Source of the DNA: Metridium senile
Lineage: Eukaryota > Cnidaria > Anthozoa > Actiniaria > Metridiidae
Reading direction: 5' to 3'
NCBI GenBank assembly: GCA_949775045.1
Contig: OX459101.1
Location: 16,150,180 to 16,214,179, forward strand
DNA length: 64,000 nt
The notes below the pieces were generated by a model. That model was not told where the DNA came from and searched no databases. It was given only the letters and a program-made list of their open reading frames with translations. How positions within the stretch are numbered: the first letter of the stretch is position 1; each line of letters begins with the position of its first letter. This document shows, piece by piece, positions 1 through 14,200 of the stretch. The translations under genes and the position numbers were made by a program.

Positions 1-181
1 ACATTTCGAAAAATATAATTATATTTCTGCTTAAAAAAACAAAAAAACAAAAAAACAAAAAAACAAAAATTAGTAATATATATATATATAAGCAAAATAT
101 GCAAACATGTAAATATATAAATATATATATATATAAACTTGCTAACAGAAATGTGAATAAAAAGTATTGCATATACAAGTA

Positions 182-293
182 ATGGGTATTAATAAGTATC
201 AAACCAAAACTTTAAATTTTAAAAGGAATATCAAATGTTATTTGAACTAAAAAAATGTATTCAGTTGTTGTCAAAGTGTGATCTGCGCTTCTT
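182..293 (+). repeat. Direct repeat, left copy of a ~110-bp pair
   Basis: The sequence starting atgggtattaataagtat recurs at 2497-2608 in the same orientation with a few differences. The pair flanks exon 2 of gene A and is not seen in the matching part of gene B. Confidence 0.7.
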
Positions 294-531
294 TGTTTCC
301 TGTGCGTACCTTCTATGTTTGTTTTAGAATTTTGGCACAGAAGTCAACTTTGTAACACGACTCCGTACATGTAAGGGTCATTTTTTATTTGGCTTTGTTA
401 CTAAAATTTAAGCTAAGTTGCCAAGAACATCGCACAGTGGTAATTTTTAGGGATTAAAATAAACAAAACTTTAACAGTTATTTTATTACTCGGGCTACCT
501 GTGGTAGCTCGAGTCTAAAAATGCAAACGGT

Positions 532-558
532 TCGTCGTCGTCGTCGTCGTCGTCGTCG
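532..558 (+). repeat. (TCG)n microsatellite
   Basis: About nine TCG units, ending in a TGG variant. Confidence 0.9.
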
Positions 559-1465
559 TGGTCCTCAAATTGGAGGGTCAGGTCCCAGGCGTTCCTAGTA
601 GTGCATGACAGCGCATGGGCAACGATCGCTGACCGAAGGTTAATACGGACGAATCAGTAAATATCGATTGAAATGAAAACTTGTTTGTATTTGTGATATG
701 ATTGACGAGGCTGACGATGATTGGCGTTGCATTATTTTGGATAACATGTGAAGACAATTCATTGTGAAAATGACGAGTAAATTGTTAGGTCGAACATCGA
801 CTCGCATTTACTCGTTTAACTCTGATCCCTCAGAAAGCAGTATATATTTTGGACTGATGATCGGCGACACATTCCCTATTGTTAGTTGCTGTATAACATG
901 GTTGACACCCGAAATATAGCTTGCATTTGATATTTTTTTTTATATATAAAGACGAGGAAATCTTGGCCGGAATGATCCGCCGTTTTATTTTCGTGACGTT
1001 TATTTCTCAAAAGGTTCTTGATAATAATGTTTCTGAGACTTATTTTCATTTTCTCAATAACAACATGATGAAATTTGGGATAAGGACATTTCTCATTAAA
1101 ATAACCTAAATTAAATGATTATTTGTTTATTTTTGTGCACATTTCAAAAATTTTGTTAACATTAATCAACCAATTTAGTCATTCTTCGCATTTTCCTATT
1201 AGTGCCTCAGGATAGCTTTGTGTAAATATTTGAATTTATGAAACATTTTTAATGCTGTTTTAAACTTTCAACCAATGCATCAAAAACACGAAGCGGGTTA
1301 AAATGCCTAAAATAAAACACAACTCTGGCTCTGTCATCTCCTTGGATATAATAACGTTTTCCTATTTGTGTCTCAGGATAGGTTTCTATACGTATAATAT
1401 GCCTGCGTTAGAGCGTTATCAGTTTGCTCGTGACTAACTGAATTTGCATCAGTTAGTTTTGTATA

Positions 1466-1627
1466 CAGTGGTACCTCTATTAAGCAGTGACCCTCGGGAC
1501 TTTCCAAAGTGGCCTCTTAATAGAGGTTGGATGATGAATACAGGTATAGAATAGGTATATGAATAGATTTGGGACTTTTTATTGTCACCGCCTAAAAGAG
1601 GGTGGCCGCTTAATAGAGGTACCACTA
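1466..1627. mobile_element. Pogo/Tigger-like MITE, 162 bp
   Basis: Terminal inverted repeats begin CAGTGGTACCTCTATTAAGC and end with the reverse complement (last base G to A), flanked by TA on both sides. CAGTGG termini with TA duplications are typical of pogo-type Tc1/mariner elements. Relatives: about 51897-52062 and a shorter piece near 15584-15645. Confidence 0.7.
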
Positions 1628-2232
1628 TATGTGTATTGTGCATGATCTATTTATGATACATTATGAATTTCAATCCCTCAGAATCCCTTCTGTTCAGTAG
1701 CCCGAGTAATCGCTCACAGAGAGTCTAGTTTTAATTAATTTATGCGTACCTTTTAGGGGTCATTTTTAAAAACGACCGCCAATCACCCATACCACTTGGA
1801 CAAGAGGAGTACCCTCCGCATAATGATAAAATCTATTTTTGAAATAGCAGCTGCATAAGTTACTAATATTTGCAAAATATACCATTGGCCGTTATGGCAA
1901 ATTCAGCTGTGTTGTTGAATAGTTTTAACTATTAAAAATAATTAAGTTGTTTCTCTTTTTTCTTCAATGATGTTGAGAGCTTTCGAGGTTTGAAGTCTTA
2001 AATGCTTGTACATTTTAAAGACCAACACATATTTTCTGATGCTTTAATTGTACATTGCTAAGGCAAATAAAAAAAAACATATAAAATCCAGCTCGAGACT
2101 AAGAACCCCGATCACGCATTTCTACAGTAATCCTAGCTCAATACATGGACTCAGGCTCATGAACATTGATAAACTTGACATTTTTGAGCAATGAAACCAA
2201 ATATATGATTTTCATATTTATTTAAAATTCAG

Positions 2233-2284
2233 GCAAACAGAAGCAGAACAAATGTAGAGCTAAACATTTGTAAACAATTCAGAG
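2233..2284 (+). CDS. Gene A exon 2: linker with one Cys
   Basis: A 52-nt exon after an attcag acceptor and before a gtaaat donor. It enters in phase 0 and leaves in phase 1, encoding ANRSRTNVELNICKQFR then a split Gly. It matches gene B 31185-31236 almost base for base. The flanking intron also aligns with gene B, which makes the exon credible despite its size. Confidence 0.75.
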
Positions 2285-5200
2285 GTAAATATAACACTGT
2301 TTTTTATAAATTATTAATGTGATGTTATACATTAAATCATTTTTTTTCCTTTATAATATAGGTTTTTCTATTTCACTGTTTACACGATTACATTCCAGCA
2401 TGCAGTTGTTTTTTAATTCGAGGCAATCAATTCCTGTGTAGCTTTAAAAATATTGTGTTCTGGGCAACAATACTAAACTGACAAGAATACATATATATGG
2501 GTATTAATAAGTATAAAACCAAAACTTTAAATTTTAAAAGTAATATCAAATGTTATTTGAGTTCAAAAAATGTAATCAGTTGTTGTCCAAGTGTGTTGTC
2601 TGCTTTGTATAGTTTTTATTCACTCGTAGTTTCGTATCAAAAAACTCACTCGCTCGAAGACTCGCTCGTTCGTTTTTTTGATACTGCACAACTTGTGAAT
2701 AAAAACCGTACGCGCGCACTTTCCATGAAGTATTCTATATATATATTTTTAGTAGCGTTTAAACATTGCCATTTAACAAAATCGAACGGATGTTGAAGCA
2801 AATGTTGAAGCCGTTTGCCCGGGTTTTTACCACAATTTACCAAAATCGAACATACGTAGAAGCAATTGTTGAAGCAGTTTGTCCGATCCTTCAGTTGCTA
2901 ATACAAACATTCTGATGTTTTGTATTTGTTTTGTGACCTTTCTTGTAAAATTTGCAGACAAAAATACCATAGAAAATATACCATCTAAGCTTAAATGCAT
3001 CACGGTGGTTGTCTATGATACACATGTTTATTTCTAGATTATCACTACTTTTCATTTGTGTTGTTACATATTTGTTTTCCCTTTTATAGACATGTTTGTG
3101 TCAATGGTATTTCTTAACACGTTAGCTTTCTTTTCTTTAATGTATTGTTAATAAACCAATTATTCTACCAGGTCAACCAGGGACTAAAGGACCTCCAGGA
3201 AAAAGAGGTATGCAATGCTTTAATTAGTGGCATGTGATAGCATTTTTGTGTCACGAATGGCACTGTTCTAAGTATACGTCATGTGGTGCAACACAAGCCA
3301 ATATTCGCCAAGATAAACACAAAACCTTATAAGGGATGGTCATAAAATATTTGATGGGGGCGTCCGTTACAAGGTTACAGTGCAATTACTGAACCCCTGA
3401 CAGCCCCTCTTCCCCCAAATAGATAGCGTTGAGGTCGAACAAAAATAATTGTAGAGGGTTTTAACAGGCTAAGATGTTTCTTATCCAATCTCGATCGATC
3501 CCGTTCACATACAATGAAAATTATAAGCATTTTAGGCAAAAATGTCAAACATTTGTAGAGATCCTATTATTCATATTCTCGATCGTGGTAAAGCTATGCT
3601 CGATATTTTTTTGGGGGAATCCCGCAACCCCCAATCAATTATCTAATATGGTCCGTACCTAATCAGATAACGTTTTTTTATAATATAAAATTCCCGGGAT
3701 CTAGTTGATATTAAAGTACCTCCAACAACTATTGTCATTTTACTTGATCCTCAGTTTGTTTGATTAATCTTTTTTTTTATTTTATAGGAAAACCAGGCAA
3801 AAGAGGTATTGGTAGTTTTAACATATACAGGCTTTACTACTAGTCACTAAGTTGTTGATCCCTCAAGATATATCCGTAGGCCGTGTTTAAATTTCATGTC
3901 AAATTCGGTTCATCATCAGTAATTTTATCAAGCTTTCGAACAACTTGCTCTTATTCAGGGTAGTCTGTTTTTATATATTTCACCACATTTAAGCTGTTTC
4001 CCAGTATAATTTTTTATTGACCACACCATTTTCATCTAGCGAGATGATAAACCTTCCCTGGTCTGATCAATATATATTTTGCACCAGATACAAAGCATAG
4101 ATGGAATTTTTGATTTATGTCATTTTCAATTCAATTGGTGTCGCTATGGCAATATAAAACAAAGATAGCGGAAATAAGTTTATTTATAAGTAATGAATAC
4201 TATGCTTTGAATAATTTGCAAAAACATTCTTTTTGCGATTTATTTGAAATCGCTCTAATCAAACATCCTAACTAAGTTTATCGCCTATATAATCATTTTT
4301 CTGAAGCTCATCGAAAATGTGAGGTATTTAAGAAAAACCTATTTCCGCCATCTTTGTTTCACGTTAATTTAAGTTGGCATAGCAACACCAATTGAGTTGA
4401 AATTGACATGAATCATAACTTCAATCATTCCTAAGTCGTGAAATTTTCAATCATGCAAGCTCCGCTAAATCTCTGCTAGAGAGTTATATGGCTTGGACTG
4501 AAAATGTACCCAGAAGACACTGCTTTTCTGCTTTTCTGTGGATACTAGTTTAGATTATACTCATAGTGCACTTGTGTCTTGGAATGACCTATCGCCTATC
4601 ACCTATCTCTTTTGGCGATGACAACCTTTTTTGAAATAGTTGTATAACGTAGCTACGTGTAATAGGCTTTTTGCTTCGTGGAGTAATTCTACTAGCAGTA
4701 CCAGACTGCTCTATGACTTTTCTTTCTTAATCAAATGTTTATTCCCTCTTGTGAATACTAGAACAATCGCAAATACGCAAAGCATCCTGGTCTTCCATAA
4801 TAAATGACGCCATTAAGCGAATGGCCTATAAACAAACCAAGTCAGACATCAACATTGTAAAACCTCATCACTCAATCAATCATTAATAATTAATTATTTC
4901 ATATTACTTAAAAGAGAAGTGAATAATTTCAATCTTTTTTTTTTACGCATTTTATTTTTCGGGCCTTCCAGGTCAAAAAGGAAATACAGGCAAGAAGGGC
5001 AGAATGGGTAAACACGGCCCGCCAGGTCCTCGTGGTGAACAAGGCTTAAGTGGTAATGTAACTGTGAGAGGTTTAAAAATAGAGACTGGGCTAGAAATGT
5101 TGAGGGGGCAAAGGTTATTACGGTTTTAGAGGTCCCTATAGTCTGGGAATCCATGCTGAGGGTCCCGGATTGTCTTAATGCAGTGTGCATAAAAATACAG

Positions 5201-8200
5201 AATGTATTGTTGAGAATGTATTGTATTGTTGTGATCTGAGTGATAGCCGTCTCACATCAGCTGTATAGTCGCCAATATAATCTGCCTGCTTTAACAAATA
5301 AAATATAACTATTATTAAAGGATCTAAAGGTGAATCTGGAGGTAATCGTGTATTAGCGACTTTATAAACGATCAGTATGCTACTCTTAGATATTGTTGAA
5401 TATCTTGCGTTTGGCATAATGGACGTTAACGCTCTTCCAATAGCTGTTAAAATAGTTCCATGCAAGTATTTTGTACAAAAGACTCAAGTTGAGGCTTTCG
5501 GGACAAGTTTTTGTTTTTGCCCAATAGCAGTGGTTTGAATCCATTGTTTGAAAACCTTTTCATATAACTATATAATAAAAGCTATTTCATTTTCAAGGGC
5601 CAAAGGGAGATCCAGGAGATCCAGGAGAAAAAGGAAGTATAGGACCACGTGGATGCTCTGGGAATAGCGTTGGTGAGTTTATCATTAAAGTCATTGGATT
5701 GTATTTGTATTTGTATTTGTTTGCAAATGCAAATGTTACTATATATATATTTTCGAGTGAAAATAACCTTAGCTCTCCAGTGTATTTCAATTCAATAATG
5801 CAGACATTCTACTTGTGTTTCAAGCTGCACCTCTGTTCTACGCAAGTCCAAAGCACTTGGTATTCATCGAGAGAGAAACTGCAACACTGTTCTGCAACAC
5901 AACGGCAATTCCTTACTCACACATCACGTGGTACCGTGACAGAGTCAAACTTGCAAAAAACGTTCGTTACGATGTGAAGCAAAAAGTCACAGTTCCGTCA
6001 TGTATGTACTCTACTTTAGTTGTATAATATATATTGTGAAAAAGCCTCTAACTTAAGGAAAATCCAACTCTTCAGACAGTTTTGGATAGGACAGCTTTTT
6101 CATGAGTAATTAATGGCAATTTCTGAGTTATAAGGCTCTGAAGATCTTGATATGCAAATAATGTGCCATCATCGGGGTGATTACTTATAAATACAAATGC
6201 AGGCTTAGCCAAATTACAGCTCACTTCTAAAGGATATTCCTCACTTGTCCTCACCCAAATGACGTCACATAATTAACATATCCAACTCAGAAATGGCTTT
6301 TTTATTACCGGAAAAATTTAAATGGCGCCTACCCAAAACAAAATAAAGAATAGCCCATTATCAAATTTTGACATTCACTTATCTTCACGCGTGCATGATA
6401 ATAACAACAAAAAGCACCAATACAACTTAAAACTATAAAACAACACGTTTTTCTCTTCTTTTTCTCCTATTGAAATTGAAGATCGCTGAACAGAGAGGTT
6501 TTTCTATCACATGCCGAAGATTTTGTTCCAAAAAAGGAGGCGCCCAAAAGTTTACCACACCACCTTGGTTTGATGGAGAGCTTCTTCATGCTATCAGAAA
6601 ATAGAAAAAGGAAAAAGGCTCTAAAAAGGACAGCAATTTTCTATGGGACAAATGTCGATTTGTTCGCAATGACATGTTAATTGTCAAATATATAGCGAGA
6701 TCTAAACGTACTTCCTATCTAAAAGAACTATCTGATTCCTGTTTTAAGCAACAACATTGTCTCTAGAGTTATGTGCATCGGTTGACAAATCGTTCGCATA
6801 TACCAGATACTGGTAAACACGATGAAAATTCTTATACGAGCTAAGAAGAGAAAGGGTTCGCCTTTATTAATTATTTTTCATCCTCTTTTAACATCAGCTT
6901 ACAACTTATATCAATATCGAAGGTCATGAATGTCTTTTTTTTTTGTTTACGTGAATGCGTGATATTGAAAAAGGCACAAACTCTGACTATATATGTCTTT
7001 GTAAATAAGACTTTCATTAATTATTTCAATAAATATTTGTAGTGTCTGTCTCGGAGAGAACAAAATGTGATCTGAAGTCGCATCCTGTTACTCGAAGCTC
7101 ATTGGTCATTAAGCAGTCACGTGGAAATGATTCTGGAAGTTACTTCTGCGAGGCTCGAAACGTGATGGGAGTTTCCAGATATGAAATAAGACTGCTTATC
7201 CATGGTAAGTTTATAGTGAAAACAACATTCCTATTAAGAAGCATTCCAGCACAGGTTGACATTGATTCCTATTGTTAGACTACGACTCCCTGCCTTTGAA
7301 GTATTAATTATGAATTTATCAATTTTACTGTTATGTCTAGCAATCGTTACAAGTTTAGACAAATAGTGATCGTTTAAGGTTACTCGCATTTTGTTATTCA
7401 AGATAATTCTTTCAAGTTTTGAATTGTTTTGTAAAGAATTTAAAACTTAGTATAATGTTATGAATCAGAGTTTTATTGACACTTGTAGTCAGGTGAGTAA
7501 CATAACGCACATAGAACCAAGGTCTTTCTGAGTAGGGAATTCCCCTCAGAGCAATTCCCTTAATTGGTAAATGTTTATTAAAGGCCCAGTATCGACCGGG
7601 ATGCTTTGCGGCCGTTTGATTTTGTTTTGAAATAGCGTTATTGTTAAATGGCTCTCTCTAATTGGCCAAAAACCGCTTGAGTTCAAAGTCCATGGCCGTA
7701 CGGAGATACGAAAAATATCACATATCAACATACATGAAAGTAGCGAACTCTTTCGACGAACCTTTGAGCTTTTGAGTGTTTCTGAATATCCTTAAATGCA
7801 TCCCTGAGAAGAAAACTATCGTGTAATAGTATGCGGTGAATATAATAAAGGATTGGGCATGGTATGTTATGTGTATTTAATTTCTGTTGTATTATCAAAG
7901 TAACGATATTGATCAACTCGATTTGTCCGCTTTGTTATTATTAAGCAATCGTTGTAGTAAAAATATGTTTAAGAAAGTTGAGCTTCAAATATAAATAATG
8001 TTAATAAGTATTTTTAATGTCCATAGTATATTATCGTCTCGTCTGAGCAGCTCTATGGCATATTTTAACTGCTAGTCCGTGGATCGGAATGAGATGCCTG
8101 CGAAGCGGCCGAGTTGATTATAATCTATTCAAACATCAAAGCTTGTTATTTACATCTATGTACAGAAAATATACAAAATATTGCGGCACAGATGTTGTAA

Positions 8201-11200
8201 AATACATAGAGAACTTAAATACAGTGAAATGTTTTGAGCTATTAGCAGGATTACTTAGGATTATTTGGATTGAGAAGGCATTACGAACTTTGATAATTTC
8301 GTGATACACGAAATTAGGTCGAGGCACGCAAAGCATCCCGGTCGATACTGGGCCTTTAAAGGCGTAGGTGCTGATTATAAACTATGAAAAGTATACCTGG
8401 AAGATATTGTAGGTCTTCAGTATGGTTTTGGGTTTGCCAATTATTGATACCATTAAAGGTACCGTTGATTTCTCACTTTTGTTGTAATTAGCTTATCTCA
8501 AAGTCAGTAGATTTTGGCCCCGGGGGGATTCATGAGAAAAAGTACCGGGGATGGTCGCCAAAAAATTTCAAAAATACCCCTAAAAGATACCGGAAGTCTT
8601 TTAAAAAGGGCGTGGCTGGATGAATTTCACCCTCTAAGAGATAACACATTAATTAATAATATTAATATACGTATCAGAAACGAGTATCGATGCGCTTTTC
8701 TTTCCTGTTTCGACATCCTAAGAGATACCAGAAAATGGTAATTTTCAAAAATTCGCATTTGTTCATGACACCCTAAAGGATACCAAATCGCTGATTTTTA
8801 CCCTTAAGAGATACGTCGAGCATCCCCGGTACTTTTTCCCCTGTAACTTTCTCATTTCTTACAGTCTATGTGCAGTTCACCATTACTCCGACAAGCATCA
8901 CGGTCAACAAAAATGAAAACATTCGACTAAGGTGCCGCGCCTCGGGTGTCCCTTCACCAGTGATCACGTGGCAGAGAAAAGATAACGGACCGATGCCTAA
9001 CCGGTATAGAGTGGCAATGGGAGACCTTCTCATTAGTGGAATTACAAAAAAGGAAGAAGGCGTCTATCAATGTGTTGCTTCCAATGTAATTGGGTCAAGA
9101 ACAACTGAAGCAACGATTACTGTCAATGGTTGGTATTTATTTTTAATTATTAAAAATACATTTTTTATTTTACCAAATCGAAAGCTAGGATCAATCAGTT
9201 TTGGAAATGTATTTTAGATCTGACTAGAAGTGTTCTTTTCAGAACACTAGAAGTGTTCTTTCCAAAATACAATCAAGTATAGTAATAAAGTTACAATAAT
9301 ATTAAAAACAGATACCGTGGAAGATATGAAAATTTTAGAAATTGACAGTTCTACAAGTTGAAACACTCAGAGTCAACAAGTAATCATTTCAAAAAAAAAA
9401 AAAAAAAAACGTTTTGGGATTTTGAATGACATAAAATTGACAGCATGTATTGATTGTTTACTCTTCTAGACAATTAAAAAAACGATATCTTATTTTATAA
9501 AGTGCATTAGTTTGTAATGCAATGAATATTTTACCATAAAACCTCACGCGAAAGTCTCATGCCTACTATTGTACAGTCCGGAACTATCTCCAGATCTGGA
9601 GATCGGTTGACGTCACGAAATCTAGCTATAGTGTTCAGGTCACATGTCAAAACAATCCAAATTCAATATTTGTCATCATTTTACGGGCTGTAACAATTCA
9701 TGGGTAGGGGAATAGATAAAAATAGTTGCAAAATCTATTTCACTTATCTACATTCCATTTCTAGAAGAATTACTAAATTAAACCATGAAAATATAGATGA
9801 CAATGGAGTTTAAAGTTACAAAATTGATACGCCACGCGTACTTGTTCAGTTGGTTTCTTGACGGAAACAACAAATAAGGCTCTTGTACTTCTACATCTTA
9901 TAAACCAATAAATAAATAACAGATCATACTGGTAAATTTTATTTTATTTTCTAACAAGCTACAGTTCGAATACTAGCTACTCCAAAGTACATTCGAAGTA
10001 GTATTCATATATACATTGTATACACTTTAATATCGACGCGAAACGTCCAAGCTTTTCTTCTAAGCTTGTCTCATTGCAATTTAATTGATATATTGCACGA
10101 ACATAAGCTCATTATGAAGGGTGTATAGTGAGTCAAGTTAAGCATTTCGCAACCAAGTTGCTTTAATTTGAATGTGTTTGTTGTTGGACAGATCTTTTTC
10201 TCAAAATCTCTTTGTGGTCATCTAAAGAGTCCTGAAAATGTTAAATCGACAAAACATAAAGTCATTGTAAAGTTATACGAGTCTGGCAGTGAATGGCAAG
10301 TTTGTTAAAATCTCAAGATTCTTTGTAAAACGACAAAAACACCCCTTAATTAATCAGCAAGTCTAAAGCACTACCTTTCGAAAAAAGGTACCAGAAGAAG
10401 AAAAAAAGGTACCTTGTCCAGACTTTGCACATAGACTCTATGTATGTTCAACTTCTAGGGAAAAATTCAGGTTTTCTCCAGAAAACTTGGTAACTAAGTA
10501 AAAAGAAGCACATTCCTTTACCTACCTAAATTTCGAAATCGAATATGGCGTCAATCCAAGAGGGAGTAACGATCTATTTTTGTTCGAATTCTCAATTTCA
10601 CAACCTCACACTTCGTATGTACGGCAAAATATGATATATGAATCATTGGTGAATATTGTCATTCGATAGTGTCCAAAAATAAGAAATATTCCGAGATATG
10701 TATAACTATGCATACGAATCTCACTTCGTTGCAAGTCAGCAGGAAGTTCCGAGGCGAACAATAGATTTCGTGACGTCAACCGATCTCCGTATCTTGAGAT
10801 AGTTCCGGACTGTTGTAGTAGTTTGAATACACATCACACTCATAATACCAATGCAACCCCTGAATTCACACGGGAATATGTAGTCATATTTCTTTCTGAA
10901 TAATCTATTAATCAGTTCGTGATGTTCTTTCTAGTTTTTCCTGAAATAGTCTCCTTCAAGAAAAACACATCAACGATCAACGAGTCCCATACCCTTGTTC
11001 TTCCGTGCACTGCAACAGGGTTCCCGCAACCAGGAATAAGGTGGTATAAAAAGAACGGTTCTTTCCCGGTCGGTCGGTACGATTACGACTCACAGCGTCT
11101 TTCTATATCTAATATGACGTATGCAGATAGAGGAGAGTATGTATGCACGGCTAACAACACACTAGGAGTAGTCTCTAAAACAGCACGAGTCATTGTACAA

Positions 11201-14200
11201 GGTATGCCTGAAAATTATTTAAATAAAAATTGATTATTTCATCCTCAAATGTAAAAAAAATATGACAAAATGAACAAAAAGAAAATGAACATCAGGACGT
11301 TAATCGATAAATCGATATTAAATGATTGATTTATTTGATTAGTATCGGTTAATATCAATAATCGATAAAAATTGGTAATCAAAAACGGCTTTGGCTAATT
11401 AGTATCCATTTATATCGACTTTTTTAATAGTACAGAATTGCGTAAAAGTGAGAATGTTAAGTAAAAAAAGAAAGTGCATAAACATAGTGGCGTATTTGTA
11501 TAACGGTGGTTAGAGATGAGTGTAAATAATTGCTGTAATCACACATAAAATAAATGAAGATATTTGTGGACCTCGTTGGATCTTATTGACTAAAATCGCT
11601 TTTTATCGAGCAATCGATTCATCGATTAGTAACTCAAGGATATGTCTGTGATGAACGCTGGCGCTGGTAATGATATTAATGTTTATTTCCAACCTTCAAT
11701 CTTCTAGTGGCTCCCAAGCTTCTTGTGAAACCGAAGTCAACAGAATACGGCTATCGACGTCGCGATATAATACTAAACTTCACTGTCCTTGCTAACCCGC
11801 CTGCAACCATAAAATGGATGAGGTATGGCAAGGTGTTGCAGACGCAGAACCAAAGTAATAGCAGTTTGAAATTGACTGACGTCCAGTACAAGGATTCTGG
11901 TCTTTACCAGGCAGTTGCCAGAAATATACTGGGTGAAATTAGAGTGACGACATTGCTGATTGTAAGAGATCCAGGTAAAAACGATTTTAGCACGTTTTTT
12001 AGTCAATGTCTTGCAATGTGTTTGACAGCCTTACGATCGCCATATATTTTTGTTTGTATATTGTCCACATATAAAGCCTCATAATACATACATTTAGATC
12101 AACAGTACACGCTTATTATTTTGATACTAATTATGTTTTATTAAGCGTCAATGTTGTGAAATTCAACAGCGCTTTTCAAAGGTTAAACATTACGAAAAAG
12201 TACTTTAAATTATATAATCAACACAGTGATATATATATACAATGGAATAATATGATAAGATTAGATCAATAGTTTAAATTAAAAAAAAACCCGACTGTTC
12301 GAGTGCGCTTGTCTAAACAGCCAAGTTTTAAGATCACGCTTTAAAAAAGAAGAGATCGAGCTACACAATATTATGTTCGAAGGAAGAACGTTCCAATGTT
12401 CTTGGTCGGCATACAACTGTAAGAGATCCAAGTAAAAACCATTTTAGCACGTTTTCTAGTCAATGTCTTTTATTGTGTTTGACTGCCTTTCGACTGATCG
12501 ACATATATTCTTATTTATATATTGTCCACATATCAAACCACAAAATGCATACTTTTAGAGCAACACTCCACTCTGGGCTCGCATAATGAATCATAGAAAG
12601 AAGTTATTATAACGTCCAGCGACTCCAATGTATAGTTCACATGACAATTACTTGGTACCGATTGTTAGACTTTTAATTGGTGTTTGTTTGGTTTTCTTAC
12701 AGTTGCTGGTATAACATCGATTATAAACAAGCAAAAATATCATTTTAACTGCACCGAGTATTATTTTAATAAAGTGTGTTCTGCATTGGGAAACCCTACT
12801 CCAACCATCTTATGGAAGCACAACGGTGTCACGCTGATGTCAACAACTGGTACCATGCTAACGCTGAACATCACCAATGTGAATACAACACATGCTGGAC
12901 GCTACACATGCGAAGCCTCCAACAGGTTCGGTACTGCAAGACAACACTTTGATCTAGAAGTTCAAAAATGTATGTTTGGTAAATTTTATTCAGTTAAAAT
13001 CTAATATTATGTGTTTTTATATATTTGATTATCATTATACCTATTAATGTAACGATATAACAATAGGTTATTACAACTGAGTTCAAAGTCAGCCTATCAG
13101 AACAGGCATACGTCAACATCAAGCTCAAAATGACCAAGCCCTACTGCCACTGTGGATGTTTCCCTCTCTTCAAATACTTTGAAATATACTTCTACATATG
13201 AATATATATTTTATGTGACATATTTGTATTATCGGCTTACACTATGTAGCAGTTGTAAGATAGGTTGGGTAGCTGCAAAAACAATTTATGGTCAGGAATT
13301 CTTTGTAAGACTTCCAGATAATTTCCTGGATATACATAGAAAATGTTTTTTTTGTTGAGTAATATATTACAATTTAATATTAAATCCAGTCACCGGTATG
13401 TTAGCATAGCCTCTAGCGAACATGAGATGGTATCATTTTTATCCAGCATTATATGTTTGTCAATAGAAACACCAACAAATGTTTTGGTAATGTTTTTCTT
13501 ATGACAGGTTTCAAAGTTCATCTCACAGGACCATGCAACTATTCAAGAAACAACAGCTACAGTGGTCGATTCACATCACCTGGTTACCCAGGCAACTACC
13601 ATAATAAGCAACAATGCTCTCTGACCCTTCAACTCACGTTCAACGCAAATATTTCACTTTTATTTGAAAGATTTTCAACTGAGTCAGGCTCTGATAAGGT
13701 AAGAGTCTACGACGGTGGGTCTACCTCCTCGCCATCTCTTGGTGTATTTAGTGGAACTAAAATTCCATCCCAAATCACCAGCACGTCAAACCAGCTATAC
13801 ATAACTTTCACTACAGATGGGTCAAACACAAGGTCTGGTTTCTCTGCTAAGTATCACGGTATGTAGTGCATGTTTCTCTCGTTATTCAGTTGAAAGGATT
13901 GCACAATGGTCTACGGTTTTCTAGTTTTAATTTTAACTGTTATCCACAATAAAATGCTAATATTTGATTGGGATTCCGTGAGACATTTTTTAAGAGAGCG
14001 CTCACTCGTACTGGAAAATAAGAATATAATTACAATTACACATTCGCTTGATCCATAAGTGTGTAGCGTTAAAGCTATCCAGGAGACAGCAATATGGAAG
14101 CTGCTAGCACTTTTTTTTATAAAATTCTAAAATAATAAATTACAGCATCAAAAGTGATCTATTTTATGAAAAAGAGATTTAGAAAAAGTAGTTAATGCAA

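Larger units (their letters stand above)
1..2232. other. Intron 1 of gene A (inferred)
   Basis: No coding exon seen. The stretch from about 300 to 430 and from about 1960 to 2232 aligns with gene B intron 1 (about 29815-29940 and 30940-31184), so this is intron rather than upstream DNA. It holds A-rich and (TA)n tracts (1-140), a (TCG)n run (532-558) and MITE-like elements listed separately. Confidence 0.6.

Noticed and set aside
485..1710. A single 1.2-kb transposon bounded by attactcgggctac ends
   Set aside because: Compared with 29967-30600 and 51445-51747, the two ends point the wrong way; they are more likely a right end and a left end of two separate elements.
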